NCBI RefSeq assembly: GCF_032854445.1
Contig: NC_088305.1
Span: 18,091,717 to 18,155,716, forward strand
Direction: 5' to 3'
Source of the DNA: Liolophura sinensis
Lineage: Eukaryota; Mollusca; Polyplacophora; Chitonida; Chitonidae
Length of the DNA stretch: 64,000 nt
Each line of letters starts with the position of its first letter. Positions within the stretch are counted from its first letter, which is position 1. Under the pieces are notes generated by a model. The model worked only from the letters and a program-made list of their open reading frames with translations, did no database searches and had not been told where the DNA came from. The position numbers and the translations under genes are program-made. Shown here piece after piece: positions 26,526 to 38,130 of this stretch.

Positions 26526-26531
26526 TTTATT
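26526..26531 (-). terminator. AATAAA polyadenylation signal (reference copy)
   Basis: AATAAA on the minus strand, 96-101 bp past the stop codon, inside GAGAAAATAAAA. It recurs at the same offset in every unit except the two 501-bp deletion copies, and is 15 bp closer in the copy at 1599. This implies a 3' UTR of roughly 110-130 nt. Confidence 0.75.
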
Positions 26532-26626
26532 TTCTCACTTGGTAACATCGAACAAGGAAGAATGGTGATATGTTCTCTTTAGCACTCAAAGAAATAGCAC
26601 AATATGTATGTTTAAGCTAGCACAAG
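26532..26626 (-). other. Short 3' UTR with three GTGCTA elements
   Basis: Between stop and AATAAA the minus strand has GTGCTA three times within about 55 nt (TAGCAC on the plus strand at 26580-26585, 26595-26600 and near 26623). No Pumilio-type UGUANAUA site is visible here. The first two lie 15 bp apart and are the repeats across which the copy at 1599 lost 15 bp. Confidence 0.5.
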
Positions 26627-27235
26627 TTATGGACGGTGGCTGTGCATCTTTCGCTTGGTATTCAAAGGACAGTACTTCAAGGTGTGGGCCATGTCTCCAG
26701 AGCTGCTGCAGATCGGGCAGGTGTATCGTCGGAGAATGGGACAAGTTACTCTTCCGGAGTCGTCTTTTAGCACGTGGCTGCCATACACTGACAAGGGTTC
26801 TCCGTTGTTCTTGCAGAATACGCAGTGCCGTGAGACGCCGTTGACCCTGTTGTGAAGAAAACATGCGGTGGCCTTGGTGCGATATTGGTCATGATGGGGC
26901 AGGTGGCGCCCAGAAGGATTGCTTCGCATTTTAATCTGGAACATGTCGTATTCGTCCAGCGCATGATCTGTCCCATTGGTGTAAAAGTCGTACCACTCTA
27001 TGGATCGGACATAGTCTAAATGGTATTCCGGTACTGTAGACAGGCACAGAACGTCTGGATTTAACTGCCACTCACCGCAACAGTCAGAGGACGACGAGCT
27101 TGAAAAGGAGGAATTGTGTTGAGACTGCGGGCTCACTTGCCTTGAGGATACACTGTGTTGGGACATAGCCATAATGCTTTCCGCTAGGGCAGAGGTGAGT
27201 TGCTGATACATGTTTACAAGTAAACTGGCTGGCAT
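26627..27235 (-). CDS. nanos: Nanos protein, long form (reference copy)
   Basis: This 202-residue protein is used here as the numbering reference. Nanos proteins bind RNA through their fingers, usually together with Pumilio, and recruit the CCR4-NOT deadenylase to silence mRNAs in germ cells; this is family knowledge. Visible parts: a 40-residue polar N-terminus rich in Ser and Gln, a serine tract (S42-S50), an acidic and aromatic stretch at 68-100 with an SIEWYDFY element at 78-85, a basic linker 101-137, the double CCHC finger at 138-189 and a basic tail [10 protein letters not shown]. The first ATG has a weak initiation context (T at -3), whereas Met22 has a strong one (A at -3, G at +4), so the true start is uncertain. 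No intron interrupts the frame. TATA box at 27281-27288, AATAAA at 26526-26531. Same protein as 48769. Confidence 0.95.
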   Translation of the reverse strand: MPASLLVNMYQQLTSALAESIMAMSQHSVSSRQVSPQSQHNSSFSSSSSSDCCGEWQLNPDVLCLSTVPEYHLDYVRSIEWYDFYTNGTDHALDEYDMFQIKMRSNPSGRHLPHHDQYRTKATACFLHNRVNGVSRHCVFCKNNGEPLSVYGSHVLKDDSGRVTCPILRRYTCPICSSSGDMAHTLKYCPLNTKRKMHSHRP

Positions 27236-27280
27236 TGACTGTTGGACAGAAGTTATGAGTATCCGTGTGAAATCAGCATG

Positions 27281-27288
27281 TATTTATA
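27281..27288 (-). promoter_or_regulatory. TATA box of the long unit (reference copy)
   Basis: TATAAATA on the minus strand, 46-53 bp upstream of the first ATG. A CTCATAA element about 32 bp downstream could hold the start site, leaving a 5' UTR of about 20 nt. The box is at the same offset in all 24 long units, including 594-601, 2253-2260, 10152-10159, 11824-11831, 24087-24094, 46230-46237, 51095-51102, 59152-59159 and 60825-60832. It is absent from all 17 short units. Assignment as a promoter is by motif and position only. Confidence 0.65.
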
Positions 27289-27786
27289 TGGTAGCTGTGC
27301 ATTGTTCTCAGTAGGGGATAGCTTAAGAAAGTATAACTCATCAACTGTGGTGATGTTTAGTAATTGTTGGTCTGTGAGAATGTCTTCTCATCAGGAGGGC
27401 AGTCTGGATGGCTTCAGACGGATTACGCCCCCTGTCATATGTTGATAGCAATCTTGTTACATGGAGATAGCCGGTAAATAAGCGGCATGCCGTTTGATAT
27501 GTGTCTATGAGAAGGGATTGGCCACTCCGTTAGCTTGTGTACGTGTGCACTCGATAAATAATCCGAACCATGAATGTGGAATTTGAAGTTTTTCTTTTCA
27601 ATATTATTCCATTAAAGTTGCCCAGAAATTGTATTTTTCTTGTACGTGTTAGGTGTTGAATTAATGAGGAATGCTAAAGCTACCGAGTCTGTGATTCTGT
27701 TTGAAGAAAGGTTTCTTTTGAAAAAATGTTTAAATGTCATTTATATTTCTTGTAGATTACAATAAAGAAAGTATTAGGCCTCATAC

Positions 27787-27822
27787 CTTTTTTCTGTCCC
27801 TGAGATAGTCTCGTAGCGCCAT
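27787..27822 (-). other. Possible upstream coding exon (MALRDYLRDRKK)
   Basis: On the minus strand an ATG in a strong context (ACAACATGG) opens 12 codons ending AAG followed directly by GTATGAG, a good 5' splice site. About 548 bp downstream, CTTCTGTCCAACAG sits just before TCA-ATG of the long frame, a plausible 3' splice site. Joining them keeps the frame: the 12 residues plus Ser, then Met1. Three features agree, but a one-in-three chance frame match is possible. Short units have lost the acceptor. Confidence 0.35.
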
Positions 27823-28298
27823 GTTGTCAAGTTCTCTTTACAACTTACTTTGCGAAGAGATGTGAGTAAAAATAGAATAAAGGAAAGAGAATCAAATGGG
27901 TGTTTATAAAATAAATAAGGGAATTTTGTCGTAAATGGATATGAGTGTTGTGAAATTATGCATAAAATATTGTTCTGTACACACTTTTTAGACAACGAAG
28001 TAAAGATTGTGCAGTAATGAAGAAGAAAGAGTATAAGGTGTTAGAATTTTTTTATATGTAACTGTTTGACGCAATACCTGTAGAGACGTTCAGGTTTGAA
28101 TATGTCGGACTAGTTATGTGCTGGATAGTAATGAAAGCTGGTATTATTGTTGAGCAAGTCTAAGAGTCAAAGAGTTTGTTGTTTTCATTCAATGCTTTTT
28201 ATTTTCTCACTTGGTAACATCGAACAAGGAAGAATGGTGATATGTTTTCTTTAGCACTCAAAGAAATAGCACAATATGTATGTTTAAGCTAGCACAAG

Positions 28299-28907
28299 TT
28301 ATGGACGGTGGCTGTGCATCTTTCGCTTGGTATTCAAAGGACAGTACTTCAAGGTGTGGGCCATGTCTCCAGAGCTGCTGCAGATCGGGCAGGTGTATCG
28401 TCGGAGAATTGGACAAGTTACTCTTCCGGAGTCGTCTTTTAGCACGTGGCTGCCATACACTGACAAGGGTTCTCCGTTGTTCTTGCAGAATACGCAGTGC
28501 CGTGAGACGCCGTTGACCCTGTTGTGAAGAAAACATGCGGTGGTCTTGGTGCGATATTGGTCATGATGGGGCAGGTGGCGCCCAGAAGGATTGCTTCGCA
28601 TTTTAATCTGGAACATGTCGTATTCGTCCAGCGCATGATCTGTCCCATTGGTGTAAAAGTCGTACCACTCTATGGATCGGACATAGTCTAAATGGTATTC
28701 CGGTACTGTAGACAGGCACAGAACGTCTGGATTTAACTGCCACTAACCGCAACAGTCAGAGGACGACGAGCTTGAAAAGGAGGAATTGTGTTGAGACTGC
28801 GGGCTCACTTGCCTTGAGGATACACTGTGTTGGGACATAGCCATAATGCTTTCCGCTAGGGCAGAGGTGAGTTGCTGATACATGTTTACAAGTAAACTGG
28901 CTGGCAT
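28299..28907 (-). pseudogene. nanos: Nanos copy with premature stop at codon 55
   Basis: Full-length long unit, but codon 55 (Glu) is TAG at 28743-28745, a single base change (ctc to cta on the plus strand). The rest reads through normally with A122T and D97 present. Restart at Met98 would give a 105-residue product with both fingers. The coding part lies between the two 14-unit blocks and has no exact partner elsewhere. Confidence 0.92.
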
Positions 28908-29969
28908 TGACTGTTGGACAGAAGTTATGAGTATCCGTGTGAAATCAGCATGTATTTATATGGTAGCTGTGCATTGTTCTCAGTAGGGGATAGCTTAAGA
29001 AAGTATAACTCATCAACTGTGGTGATGTTTAGTAATTGTTGGTCTGTGAGAATGTCTTCTCATCAGGAGGGCAGTCTGGATGGCTTCAGACGGATTACGC
29101 CCCCTGTCATATGTTGATAGCAATCTTGTTACATGGAGATAGCCGGTAAATAAGCGGCATGCCGTTTGATATGTGTCTATGAGAAGGGATTGGCCACTCC
29201 GTTAGCTTGTGTACGTGTGCACTCGATAAATAATCCGAACCATGAATGTGGAATTTGAAGTTTTTCTTTTCAATATTATTCCATTAAAGTTGCCCAGAAA
29301 TTGTATTTTTCTTGTACGTGTTAGGTGTTGAATTAATGAGGAATGCTAAAGCTACCGAGTCTGTGATTCTGTTTGAAGAAAGGTTTCTTTTGAAAAAATG
29401 TTTAAATGTCATTTATATTTCTTGTAGATTACAATAAAGAAAGTATTAGGCCTCATACCTTTTTTCTGTCCCTGAGATAGTCTCGTAGCGCCATGTTGTC
29501 AAGTTCTCTTTACAACTTACTTTGCGAAGAGATGTGAGTAAAAATAGAATAAAGGAAAGAGAATCAAATGGGTGTTTATAAAATAAATAACGGAATTTTG
29601 TCGTAAATGGATATGAGTGTTGTGAAATTATGCATAAAATATTGTTCTGTACACACTTTTTAGACAACGAAGTAAAGATTGTGCAGTAATGAAGAAGAAA
29701 GAGTATAAGGTGTTAGAATTTTTTATATGTAACTGTTTGACGCAATACCTGTAGAGACGTTCAGGTTTGAATATGTCGGACTAGTTATATGCTGGACAGT
29801 AATGAAAGCTGGTAATATTATTGAGCAAGTCTAAGAGTCAAAGAGTTTGTTGTTTTCATTCAATGCTTTTTATTTTCTCACTTGGTAACATCGAACAAGG
29901 AAGAATGGTGATATGTTTTCTTTAGCACTCAAAGAAATAGCACAATATGTATGTTTAAGCTAGCACAAG

Positions 29970-30575
29970 TTATGGACGGTGGCTGTGCATCTTTCGCTTG
30001 GTATTCAAAGGACAGTACTTCAAGGTGTGGGCCATGTCTCCAGAGCTGCTGCAGATCGGGCAGGTGTATCGTCGGAGAATTGGACAAGTTACTCTTCCGG
30101 AGTCGTCTTTTAGCACGTGGCTGCCATACACTGACAAGGGTTCTCCGTTGTTCTTGCAGAATACGCAGTGCCGTGAGACGCCGTTGACCCTGTTGTGAAG
30201 AAAACATGCGGTGGTCTTGGTGCGATATTGGTCATGATGGGGCAGGTGGCGCCCAGAAGGATTGCTTCGCATTTTAATCTGGAACATGTATTCGTCCAGC
30301 GCATGATCTGTCCCATTGGTGTAAAAGTCGTACCACTCTATGGATCGGACATAGTCTAAATGGTATTCCGGTACTGTAGACAGGCACAGAACGTCTGGAT
30401 TTAACTGCCACTCACCGCAACAGTCAGAGGACGACGAGCTTGAAAAGGAGGAATTGTGTTGAGACTGCGGGCTCACTTGCCTTGAGGATACACTGTGTTG
30501 GGACATAGCCATAATGCTTTCCGCTAGGGCAGAGGTGAGTTGCTGATACATGTTTACAAGTAAACTGGCTGGCAT
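29970..30575 (-). CDS. nanos: Nanos, long form lacking codon 97
   Basis: Block-B partner of 7827: 201 residues, deleted D97 and A122T. It also shares the cggaatt spacer variant and the short T-run of that unit. TATA box at 30621-30628. Confidence 0.92.
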   Translation of the reverse strand: MPASLLVNMYQQLTSALAESIMAMSQHSVSSRQVSPQSQHNSSFSSSSSSDCCGEWQLNPDVLCLSTVPEYHLDYVRSIEWYDFYTNGTDHALDEYMFQIKMRSNPSGRHLPHHDQYRTKTTACFLHNRVNGVSRHCVFCKNNGEPLSVYGSHVLKDDSGRVTCPILRRYTCPICSSSGDMAHTLKYCPLNTKRKMHSHRP

Positions 30576-31640
30576 TGACTGTTGGACAGAAGTTATGAGT
30601 ATCCGTGTGAAATCAGCATGTATTTATATGGTAGCTGTGCATTGTTCTCAGTAGGGGATAGCTTAAGAAAGTATAACTCATCAACTGTGGTGATGTTTAG
30701 TAATTGTTGGTCTGTGAGAATGTCTACTCATCAGGAGGGCAGTCTGGATGGCTTCAGACGGATTACGCCCCCTGTCATATGTTGATAGCAATCTTGTTAC
30801 ATGGAGATAGCCGGTAAATAAGCGGCATGCCGTTTGATATGTGTCTATGAGAAGGGATTGGCCACTCCGTTAGCTTGTGTACGTGTGCACTCGATAAAGA
30901 ATCCGAACCATGAATGTGGAATTTGAAGTTTTTCTTTTCAATATTATTCCATTAAAGTTGCCCAGAAATTGTATTTTTCTTGTACGTGTTAGGTGTTGAA
31001 TTAATGAGGAATGCTAAAGCTACCGAGTCTGTGATTCTGTTTGAAGAAAGGTTTCTTTTGAAAAAATGTTTAAATGTCATTTATATTTCTTGTAGATTAC
31101 AATAAAGAAAGTATTAGGCCTCATACCTTTTTTCTGTCCCTGAGATAGTCTCGTAGCGCCATGTTGTCAAGTTCTCTTTACAACTTACTTTGCGAAGAGA
31201 TGTGAGTAAAAATAGAATAAAGGAAAGAGAATCAAATGGGTGTTTATAAAATAAATAAGGGAATTTTGTCGTAAATGGATATGAGTGTTGTGAAATTATG
31301 CATAAAATATTGTTCTGTACACACTTTTTAGACAACGAAGTAAAGATTGTGCACTAATGAAGAAGAAAGAGTATAAGGTGTTAGAATTTTTTTTTATATG
31401 TAACTGTTTGACGCAATACCTGTAGAGACGTTCAGGTTTGAATATGTCGGACTAGTTATATGCTGGATAGTAATGAAAGCTGGTATTATTGTTGAGCAAG
31501 TCTAAGAGTCAAAGAGTTTGTTGTTTTCATTCAATGCGTTTTATTTTCTCACTTGGTAACATCGAACAAGGAAGAATGGTGATATGTTCTCTTTAGCACT
31601 CAAAGAAATAGCACAATATGTATGTTTAAGCTAGCACAAG

Positions 31641-32249
31641 TTATGGACGGTGGCTGTGCATCTTTCGCTTGGTATTCAAAGGACAGTACTTCAAGGTGTG
31701 GGCCATGTCTCCAGAGCTGCTGCAGATCGGGCAGGTGTATCGTCGGAGAATGGGACAAGTTACTCTTCCGGAGTCGTCTTTTAGCACGTGGCTGCCATAC
31801 ACTGACAAGGGTTCTCCGTTGTTCTTGCAGAATACGCAGTGCCGTGAGACGCCGTTGACCCTGTTGTGAAGAAAACATGCGGTGGCCTTGGTGCGATATT
31901 GGTCATGATGGGGCAGGTGGCGCCCAGAAGGATTGCTTCGCATTTTAATCTGGAACATGTCGTATTCGTCCAGCTCATGATCTGTCCCATTGGTGTAAAA
32001 GTCGTACCACTCTATGGATCGGACATAGTCTAAATGGTATTCCGGTACTGTAGACAGGCACAGAACGTCTGGATTTAACTGCCACTCACCGCAACAGTCA
32101 GAGGACGACGAGCTTGAAAAGGAGGAAATGTGTTGAGACTGCGGGCTCACTTGCCTTGAGGATACACTGTGTTGGGACATAGCCATAATGCTTTCCGCTA
32201 GGGCAGAGGTGAGTTGCTGATACATGTTTACAAGTAAACTGGCTGGCAT
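31641..32249 (-). CDS. nanos: Nanos protein, long form
   Basis: N41I and A92E, same protein as 9498. The upstream spacer differs from its partner by one base in the ttcttttc stretch. Confidence 0.93.
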   Translation of the reverse strand: MPASLLVNMYQQLTSALAESIMAMSQHSVSSRQVSPQSQHISSFSSSSSSDCCGEWQLNPDVLCLSTVPEYHLDYVRSIEWYDFYTNGTDHELDEYDMFQIKMRSNPSGRHLPHHDQYRTKATACFLHNRVNGVSRHCVFCKNNGEPLSVYGSHVLKDDSGRVTCPILRRYTCPICSSSGDMAHTLKYCPLNTKRKMHSHRP

Positions 32250-33312
32250 TGACTGTTGGACAGAAGTTATGAGTATCCGTGTGAAATCAGCATGTATTTA
32301 TATGGTAGCTGTGCATTGTTCTCAGTAGGGGATAGCTTAAGAAAGTATAACTCATCAACTGTGGTGATGTTTAGTAATTGTTGGTCTGTGAGAATGTCTT
32401 CTCATCAGGAGGGCAGTCTGGATGGCTTCAGACGGATTACGCCCCCTGTCATATGTTGATAGCAATCTTGTTACATGGAGATAGCCGGTAAATAAGCGGC
32501 ATGCCGTTTGATATGTGTCTATGAGAAGGGATTGGCCACTCCGTTAGCTTGTGTACGTGTGCACTCGATAAATAATCCGAACCATGAATGTGGAATTTGA
32601 AGTTTTTCTTTTCAATATTATTCCATTAAAGTTGCCCAGAAATTGTATTTTTCTTGTACGTGTTAGGTGTTGAATTAATGAGGAATGCTAAAGCTACCGA
32701 GTCTGTGATTCTGTTTGAAGAAAGGTTTCTTTTGAAAAAATGTTTAAATGTCATTTATATTTCTTGTAGATTACAATAAAGAAAGTATTAGGCCTCATAC
32801 CTTTTTTCTGTCCCTGAGATAGTCTCGTAGCGCCATGTTGTCAAGTTCTCTTTACAACTTACTTTGCGAAGAGATGTGAGTAAAAATAGAATAAAGGAAA
32901 GAGAATCAAATGGGTGTTTATAAAATAAATAAGGGAATTTTGTCGTAAATGGATATGAGTGTTGTGAAATTATGCATAAAATATTGTTCTGTACACACTT
33001 TTTAGACAACGACGTAAAGATTGTGCAGTAATGAAGAAGAAAGAGTATAAGGTGTTAGAATTTTTTTATATGTAACTGTTTGACGCAATACCTGTAGAGA
33101 CGTTCAGGTTTGAATATGTCGGACTAGTTATGTGCTGGATAGTAATGAAAGCTGGTATTATTGTTGAGCAAGTCTAAGAGTCAAAGAGTTTGTTGTTTTC
33201 ATTCAATGCGTTTTATTTTCTCACTTGGTAACATCGAACAAGGAAGAACGGTGATATGTTCTCTTTAGCACTCAAAGAAATAGCACAATATGTATGTTTA
33301 AGCTAGCACAAG

Positions 33313-33921
33313 TTATGGACGGTGGCTGTGCATCTTTCGCTTGGTATTCAAAGGACAGTACTTCAAGGTGTGGGCCATGTCTCCAGAGCTGCTGCAGATC
33401 GGGCAGGTGTATCGTCGGAGAATGGGACAAGTTACTCTTCCGGAGTCGTCTTTTAGCACGTGGCTGCCATACACTGACAAGGGTTCTCCGTTGTTCTTGC
33501 AGAATACGCAGTGCCGTGAGACGCCGTTGACCCTGTTGTGAAGAAAACATGCGGTGGCCTTGGTGCGATATTGGTCATGATGGGGCAGGTGGCGCCCAGA
33601 AGGATTGCTTCGCATTTTAATCTGGAACATGTCGTATTCGTCCAGCGCATGATCTGTCCCATTGGTGTAAAAGTCGTACCACTCTATGGATCGGACATAG
33701 TCTAAATGGTATTCCGGTACTGTAGACAGGCACAGAGCGTCTGGATTTAACTGCCACTCACCGCAACAGTCAGAGGACGACGAGCTTGAAAAGGAGGAAT
33801 TGTGTTGAGACTGCGGGCTCACTTGCCTTGAGGATACACTGTGTTGGGACATAGCCATAATGCTTTCCGCTAGGGCAGAGGTGAGTTGCTGATACATGTT
33901 TACAAGTAAACTGGCTGGCAT
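33313..33921 (-). CDS. nanos: Nanos protein, long form
   Basis: V62A only, same protein as 11170. Upstream spacer carries the taattattgg and gttaggagttg variants of its partner. Confidence 0.93.
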   Translation of the reverse strand: MPASLLVNMYQQLTSALAESIMAMSQHSVSSRQVSPQSQHNSSFSSSSSSDCCGEWQLNPDALCLSTVPEYHLDYVRSIEWYDFYTNGTDHALDEYDMFQIKMRSNPSGRHLPHHDQYRTKATACFLHNRVNGVSRHCVFCKNNGEPLSVYGSHVLKDDSGRVTCPILRRYTCPICSSSGDMAHTLKYCPLNTKRKMHSHRP

Positions 33922-34985
33922 TGACTGTTGGACAGAAGTTATGAGTATCCGTGTGAAATCAGCATGTATTTATATGGTAGCTGTGCATTGTTCTCAGTAG
34001 GGGATAGCTTAAGAAAGTATAACTCATCAACTGTGGTGATGTTTAGTAATTATTGGTCTGTGAGAATGTCTTCTCATCAGGAGGGCAGTCTGGATGGCTT
34101 CAGACGGATTACGCCCCCTGTCATATGTTGATAGCAATCTTGTTACATGGAGATAGCCGGTAAATAAGCGGCATGCCGTTTGATATGTGTCTATGAGAAG
34201 GGATTGGCCACTCCGTTAGCTTGTGTACGTGTGCACTCGATAAAGAATCCGAACCATGAATGTGGAATTTGAAGTTTTTCTTTTCAATATTATTCCATTA
34301 AAGTTGCCCAGAAATTGTATTTTTCTTGTACGTGTTAGGAGTTGATTTAATGAGGAATGCTAAAGCTACCGCCTTTGTGATTCTGTTTGAAGAAAGGTTT
34401 CTTTTGAAAAAATGTTTAAATGTCATTTATATTTCTTGTAGATTACAATAAAGAAAGTATTAGGCCTCATACCTTTTTTCTGTCCCTGAGATAGTCTCGT
34501 AGCGCCATGTTGTCAAGTTCTCTTTACAACTTACTTTGCGAAGAGATGTGAGTAAAAATAGAATAAAGGAAAGAGAATCAAATGGGTGTTTATAAAATAA
34601 ATAAGGGAATTTTGTCGTAAATGGATATGAGTGTTGTGAAATTATGCATAAAATATTGTTCTGTACACACTTTTTAGACAACGAAGTAAAGATTGTGCAG
34701 TAATGAAGAAGAAAGAGTATAAGGTGTTAGAATTTTTTTTATATGTAACTGTTTGACGCAATACCTGTAGAGACGTTCAGGTTTGAATATGTCGGACTAG
34801 TTATATGCTGGATAGTAATGAAAGCTGGTATTATTGTTGAGCAAGTCTAAGAGTCAAAGAGTTTGTTGTTTTCATTCAATGCGTTTTATTTTCTCACTTG
34901 GTAACATCGAACAAGGAAGAACGGTGATATGTTCTCTTTAGCACTCAAAGAAATAGCACAATATGTATGTTTAAGCTAGCACAAG

Positions 34986-35531
34986 TTATGGACGGTGTCT
35001 GTGCATCTTTCGCTTGGTATTCAAAGGACAGTACTTCAAGGTGTGGGCCATGTCTCCAGAGCTGCTGCAGATCGGGCAGGTGTATCGTCGGAGAATGGGA
35101 CAAGTTACTCTTCCGGAGTCGTCTTTTAGCACGTGGCTGCCATACACTGACAAGGGTTCTCCGTTGTTCTTGCAGAATACGCAGTGCCGTGAGACGCCGT
35201 TGACCCTGTTGTGAAGAAAACATGCGGTGGCCTTGGTGCGATATTGGTCATGATGGGGCAGGTGGCGCCCAGAAGGATTGCTTCGCATTTTAATCTGGAA
35301 CATGTCGTATTCGTCCAGCGCATGATCTGTCCCATTGGTGTAAAAGTCGTACCACTCTATGGATCGGACATAGTCTAAATGGTATTCCGGTACTGTAGAC
35401 AGGCACAGAACGTCTGGATTTAACTGCCACTCACCGCAACAGTCAGAGGACGACGAGCTTGAAAAGGAGGAATTGTGTTGAGACTGCGGGCTCACTTGCC
35501 TTGAGGATACACGGTGTTGGGACATAGCCAT
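34986..35531 (-). CDS. nanos: Nanos, short form
   Basis: S28R and S199R, matching 12843. Promoter block absent; the upstream gtaagaatg variant marks the same lineage. Confidence 0.8.
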   Translation of the reverse strand: MAMSQHRVSSRQVSPQSQHNSSFSSSSSSDCCGEWQLNPDVLCLSTVPEYHLDYVRSIEWYDFYTNGTDHALDEYDMFQIKMRSNPSGRHLPHHDQYRTKATACFLHNRVNGVSRHCVFCKNNGEPLSVYGSHVLKDDSGRVTCPILRRYTCPICSSSGDMAHTLKYCPLNTKRKMHRHRP

Positions 35532-36505
35532 AAGAAAGTATAACTCATCAACTGTGGTGATGTTTAGTAATTGTTGGTCTGTAAGAATGTCTTCTCATCA
35601 GGAGGGCATTCTGGATGACTTCAGACGGATTACGCCCCCTGTCATATGTTGATAGCAATCTTGTTACATGGAGATAGCCGGTAAATAAGCGGCATGCCGT
35701 TTGATATGTGTCTATGAGAAGGGATTGGCCACTCCGTTAGCTTGTGTACGTGTGCACTCGATAAAGAATCCGAACCATGAATGTGGAATTTGAAGATTTT
35801 CTTTTCAATATTATTCCATTAAAGTTGCCCAGAAATTGTATTTTTCTTGTACGTGTTAGCTGTTGAATTAATGAGGAATGCTAAAGCTACCGCCTTTGTG
35901 ATTCTGTTTGAAGAAAGGTTTCTTTTGAAAAAATGTTTAAATGTCATTTATATTTCTTGTAGATTACAATAAAAACAGTATTAGGCCTCATACCTTTTTT
36001 CTGTCCCTGAGATAGTCTCGTAGCGCCATGTTGTCAAGTTCTCTTTACAACTTACTTTGCGAAGAGATGTGAGTAAAAATAGAATAAAGGAAAGAGAATC
36101 AAATGGGTGTTTATAAAATAAATAAGGGAATTTTGTCGTAAATGGATATGAGTGTTGTGAATTTATGCATAAAATATTGTTCTGTACACACTTTTTAGAC
36201 AACGAAGTAAAGATTGTGCAGTAATGAAGAAGAAAGAGTATAAGGTGTTAGAATTTTTTTATATGTAACTGTTTGACGCAATACCTGTAGAGACGTTCAG
36301 GTTTGAATATGTCGGACTAGTTATATGCTGGACAGTAATGAAAGCTGGTAATATTATTGAGCAAGTCTAAGAGTCAAAGAGTTTGTTGTTTTCATTCAAT
36401 GCTTTTTATTTTCTCACTTGGTAACATCGAACAAGGAAGAATGGTGATATGTTTTCTTTAGCACTCAAAGAAATAGCACAGTATGTATGTTTAAGCTAGC
36501 ACAAG

Positions 36506-37048
36506 TTATGGACGGTGGCTGTGCATCTTTCGCTTGGTATTCAAAGGACAGTACTTCAAGGTGTGGGCCATGTCTCCAGAGCTGCTGCAGATCGGGCAGG
36601 TGTATCGTCGGAGAATTGGACAAGTTACTCTTCCGGAGTCGTCTTTTAGCACGTGGCTGCCATACACTGACAAGGGTTCTCCGTTGTTCTTGCAGAATAC
36701 GCAGTGCCGTGAGACGCCGTTGACCCTGTTGTGAAGAAAACATGCGGTGGTCTTGGTGCGATATTGGTCATGATGGGGCAGGTGGCGCCCAGAAGGATTG
36801 CTTCGCATTTTAATCTGGAACATGTATTCGTCCAGCGCATGATCTGTCCCATTGGTGTAAAAGTCGTACCACTCTATGGATCGGACATAGTCTAAATGGT
36901 ATTCCGGTACTGTAAACAGGCACAGAACGTCTGGATTTAACTGCCACTCACCGCAAAAGTCAGAGGACGACGAGCTTGAAAAGGAGGAATTGTGTTGAGA
37001 CTGCGGGCTCACTTGCCTTGAGGATACACTGTGTTGGGACATAGCCAT
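36506..37048 (-). CDS. nanos: Nanos, short form lacking codon 97
   Basis: C52F, S66F, no D97, A122T. Partner of 14363, with the cacagtatg 3' UTR variant. Confidence 0.8.
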   Translation of the reverse strand: MAMSQHSVSSRQVSPQSQHNSSFSSSSSSDFCGEWQLNPDVLCLFTVPEYHLDYVRSIEWYDFYTNGTDHALDEYMFQIKMRSNPSGRHLPHHDQYRTKTTACFLHNRVNGVSRHCVFCKNNGEPLSVYGSHVLKDDSGRVTCPILRRYTCPICSSSGDMAHTLKYCPLNTKRKMHSHRP

Positions 37049-37890
37049 AAGAAAGTATAACTCATCAACTGTGGTGATGTTTAGTAATTGTTGGTCTGTG
37101 AGAATGTCTTCTCATCAGGAGGGCAGACTGGATGACTTCAGACGGATTACGCCCCCTGTCATATGTTGATAGCAATTTTGTTACATGGAGATAGCCGGTA
37201 AATAAGCGGCATGCCGTTTGATATGTGTCTATGAGAAGAGATTGGCCACTCCGTTAGCTTGTGTACGTGTGCACTCGATAAAGAATCCGAACCATGAATG
37301 TGGAATTTGAAGTTTTTCTTTTCAATATTATTCCATTAAAGTTGCCCAGAAATTGTATTTTTCTTGTACGTGTTAGCTGTTGAATTAATGAGGAATGCTA
37401 AAGCTACCGCCTTTGTGATTCTGTTTGAAGAAAGGTTTCTTTTGAAAAAATGTTTAAATGTCATTTATATTTCTTGTAGATTACAATAAAGAAAGTATTA
37501 GGCCTCATACCTTTTTTCTGTCCCTGAGATAGTCTCGTAGCGCCATGTTGTCAAGTTCTCTTTACAACTTACTTTGCGAAGAGATGTGAGTAAAAATAGA
37601 ATAAAGGAAAGAGAATCAAATGGGTGTTTATAAAATAAATAAGGGAATTTTGTCGTAAATGGATATGAGTGTTGTGAAATTATGCATAAAATATTGTTCT
37701 GTAAACACTTTTTAGACAACGAAGTAAAGATTGTGCAGTAATGAAGAAGAAAGAGTATAAGGTGTTAGAATTTTTTTACATGTAACTGTTTGACGCAATA
37801 CCTGTAGAGACGTTCAGGTTTGAATATGTCGGACTAGTTATATGCTGGACAGTAATGAAAGCTGGTAATATTATTGAGCAAGTCTAAGAG

Positions 37891-38130
37891 TCAAATGGAT
37901 CGGACATAGTCTAAATGGTATTCCGGTACTGTAGACAGGCACAGAGCGTCTGGATTTAACTGCCACTCACCGCAACAGTCAGAGGACGACGAGCTTGAAA
38001 AGGAGGAATTGTGTTGAGACTGCGGGCTCACTTGCCTTGAGGATACACTGTGTTGGGACATAGCCATAATGCTTTCCGCTAGGGCAGAGGTGAGTTGCTG
38101 ATACATGTTTACAAGTAAACTGGCTGGCAT
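37891..38130 (-). pseudogene. nanos: Nanos remnant, 3' part deleted (second instance)
   Basis: The 501-bp deletion junction is identical to that at 15748, at exactly 22,143 bp offset, so this is one deletion copied by the block duplication rather than two events. It encodes residues 1-79 and no fingers. TATA box retained at 38176-38183. Confidence 0.93.

Larger units (their letters stand above)
27239..28157. other. Intergenic spacer of the long unit (reference)
   Basis: About 920-950 bp between one gene's first ATG and the next gene's poly(A) signal, AT-rich and repeated in every unit. It contains the TATA box, a perfect 10-bp palindrome CGGCATGCCG, a possible 5' exon, plus-strand splice-like motifs, a 73-codon AT-rich frame of doubtful meaning and a variable T-run. 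I recognise no RNA gene, transposon end or second protein family in it. Confidence 0.7.
6853..28195. repeat. Higher-order repeat, block A (14 gene units)
   Basis: This block matches 28996-50337 at an offset of 22,143 bp (22,142 after a one-base change in a T-run near 24,850). The left edge is sharp: at 6853-6855 the short-type copy at 6311-6853 meets shared sequence, while the partner at 28996 continues from a long-type unit. The right edge is the T/G difference at 28196 versus 50338. Inside the block the partner copies share all diagnostic variants, including the 501-bp deletion. Differences I noticed are the T-run length, a base at about 10460 (ctc versus ttc context) and the change that makes residue 108 Phe in the copy at 25107. 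The two blocks are therefore very young. I did not compare every base. Confidence 0.9.

Noticed and set aside
26532-26626. Pumilio binding site in the nanos 3' UTR (autoregulation)
   Set aside because: No UGUANAUA is found between the stop and the AATAAA.
26586-26864. Frames of 66-92 codons overlapping the gene on both strands
   Set aside because: They are other-frame shadows of the nanos coding region; the zf-nanos frame explains the sequence.
27242-27445. 67-codon plus-strand frame next to the TATA box
   Set aside because: It opens with TTG rather than ATG, has no recognisable domain, and is broken by the 152-bp deletion in short units.
27787-27822. Spliced-leader RNA gene in the spacer
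   Set aside because: A donor-like GTATG is present, but no convincing Sm site or short RNA hairpin structure follows.
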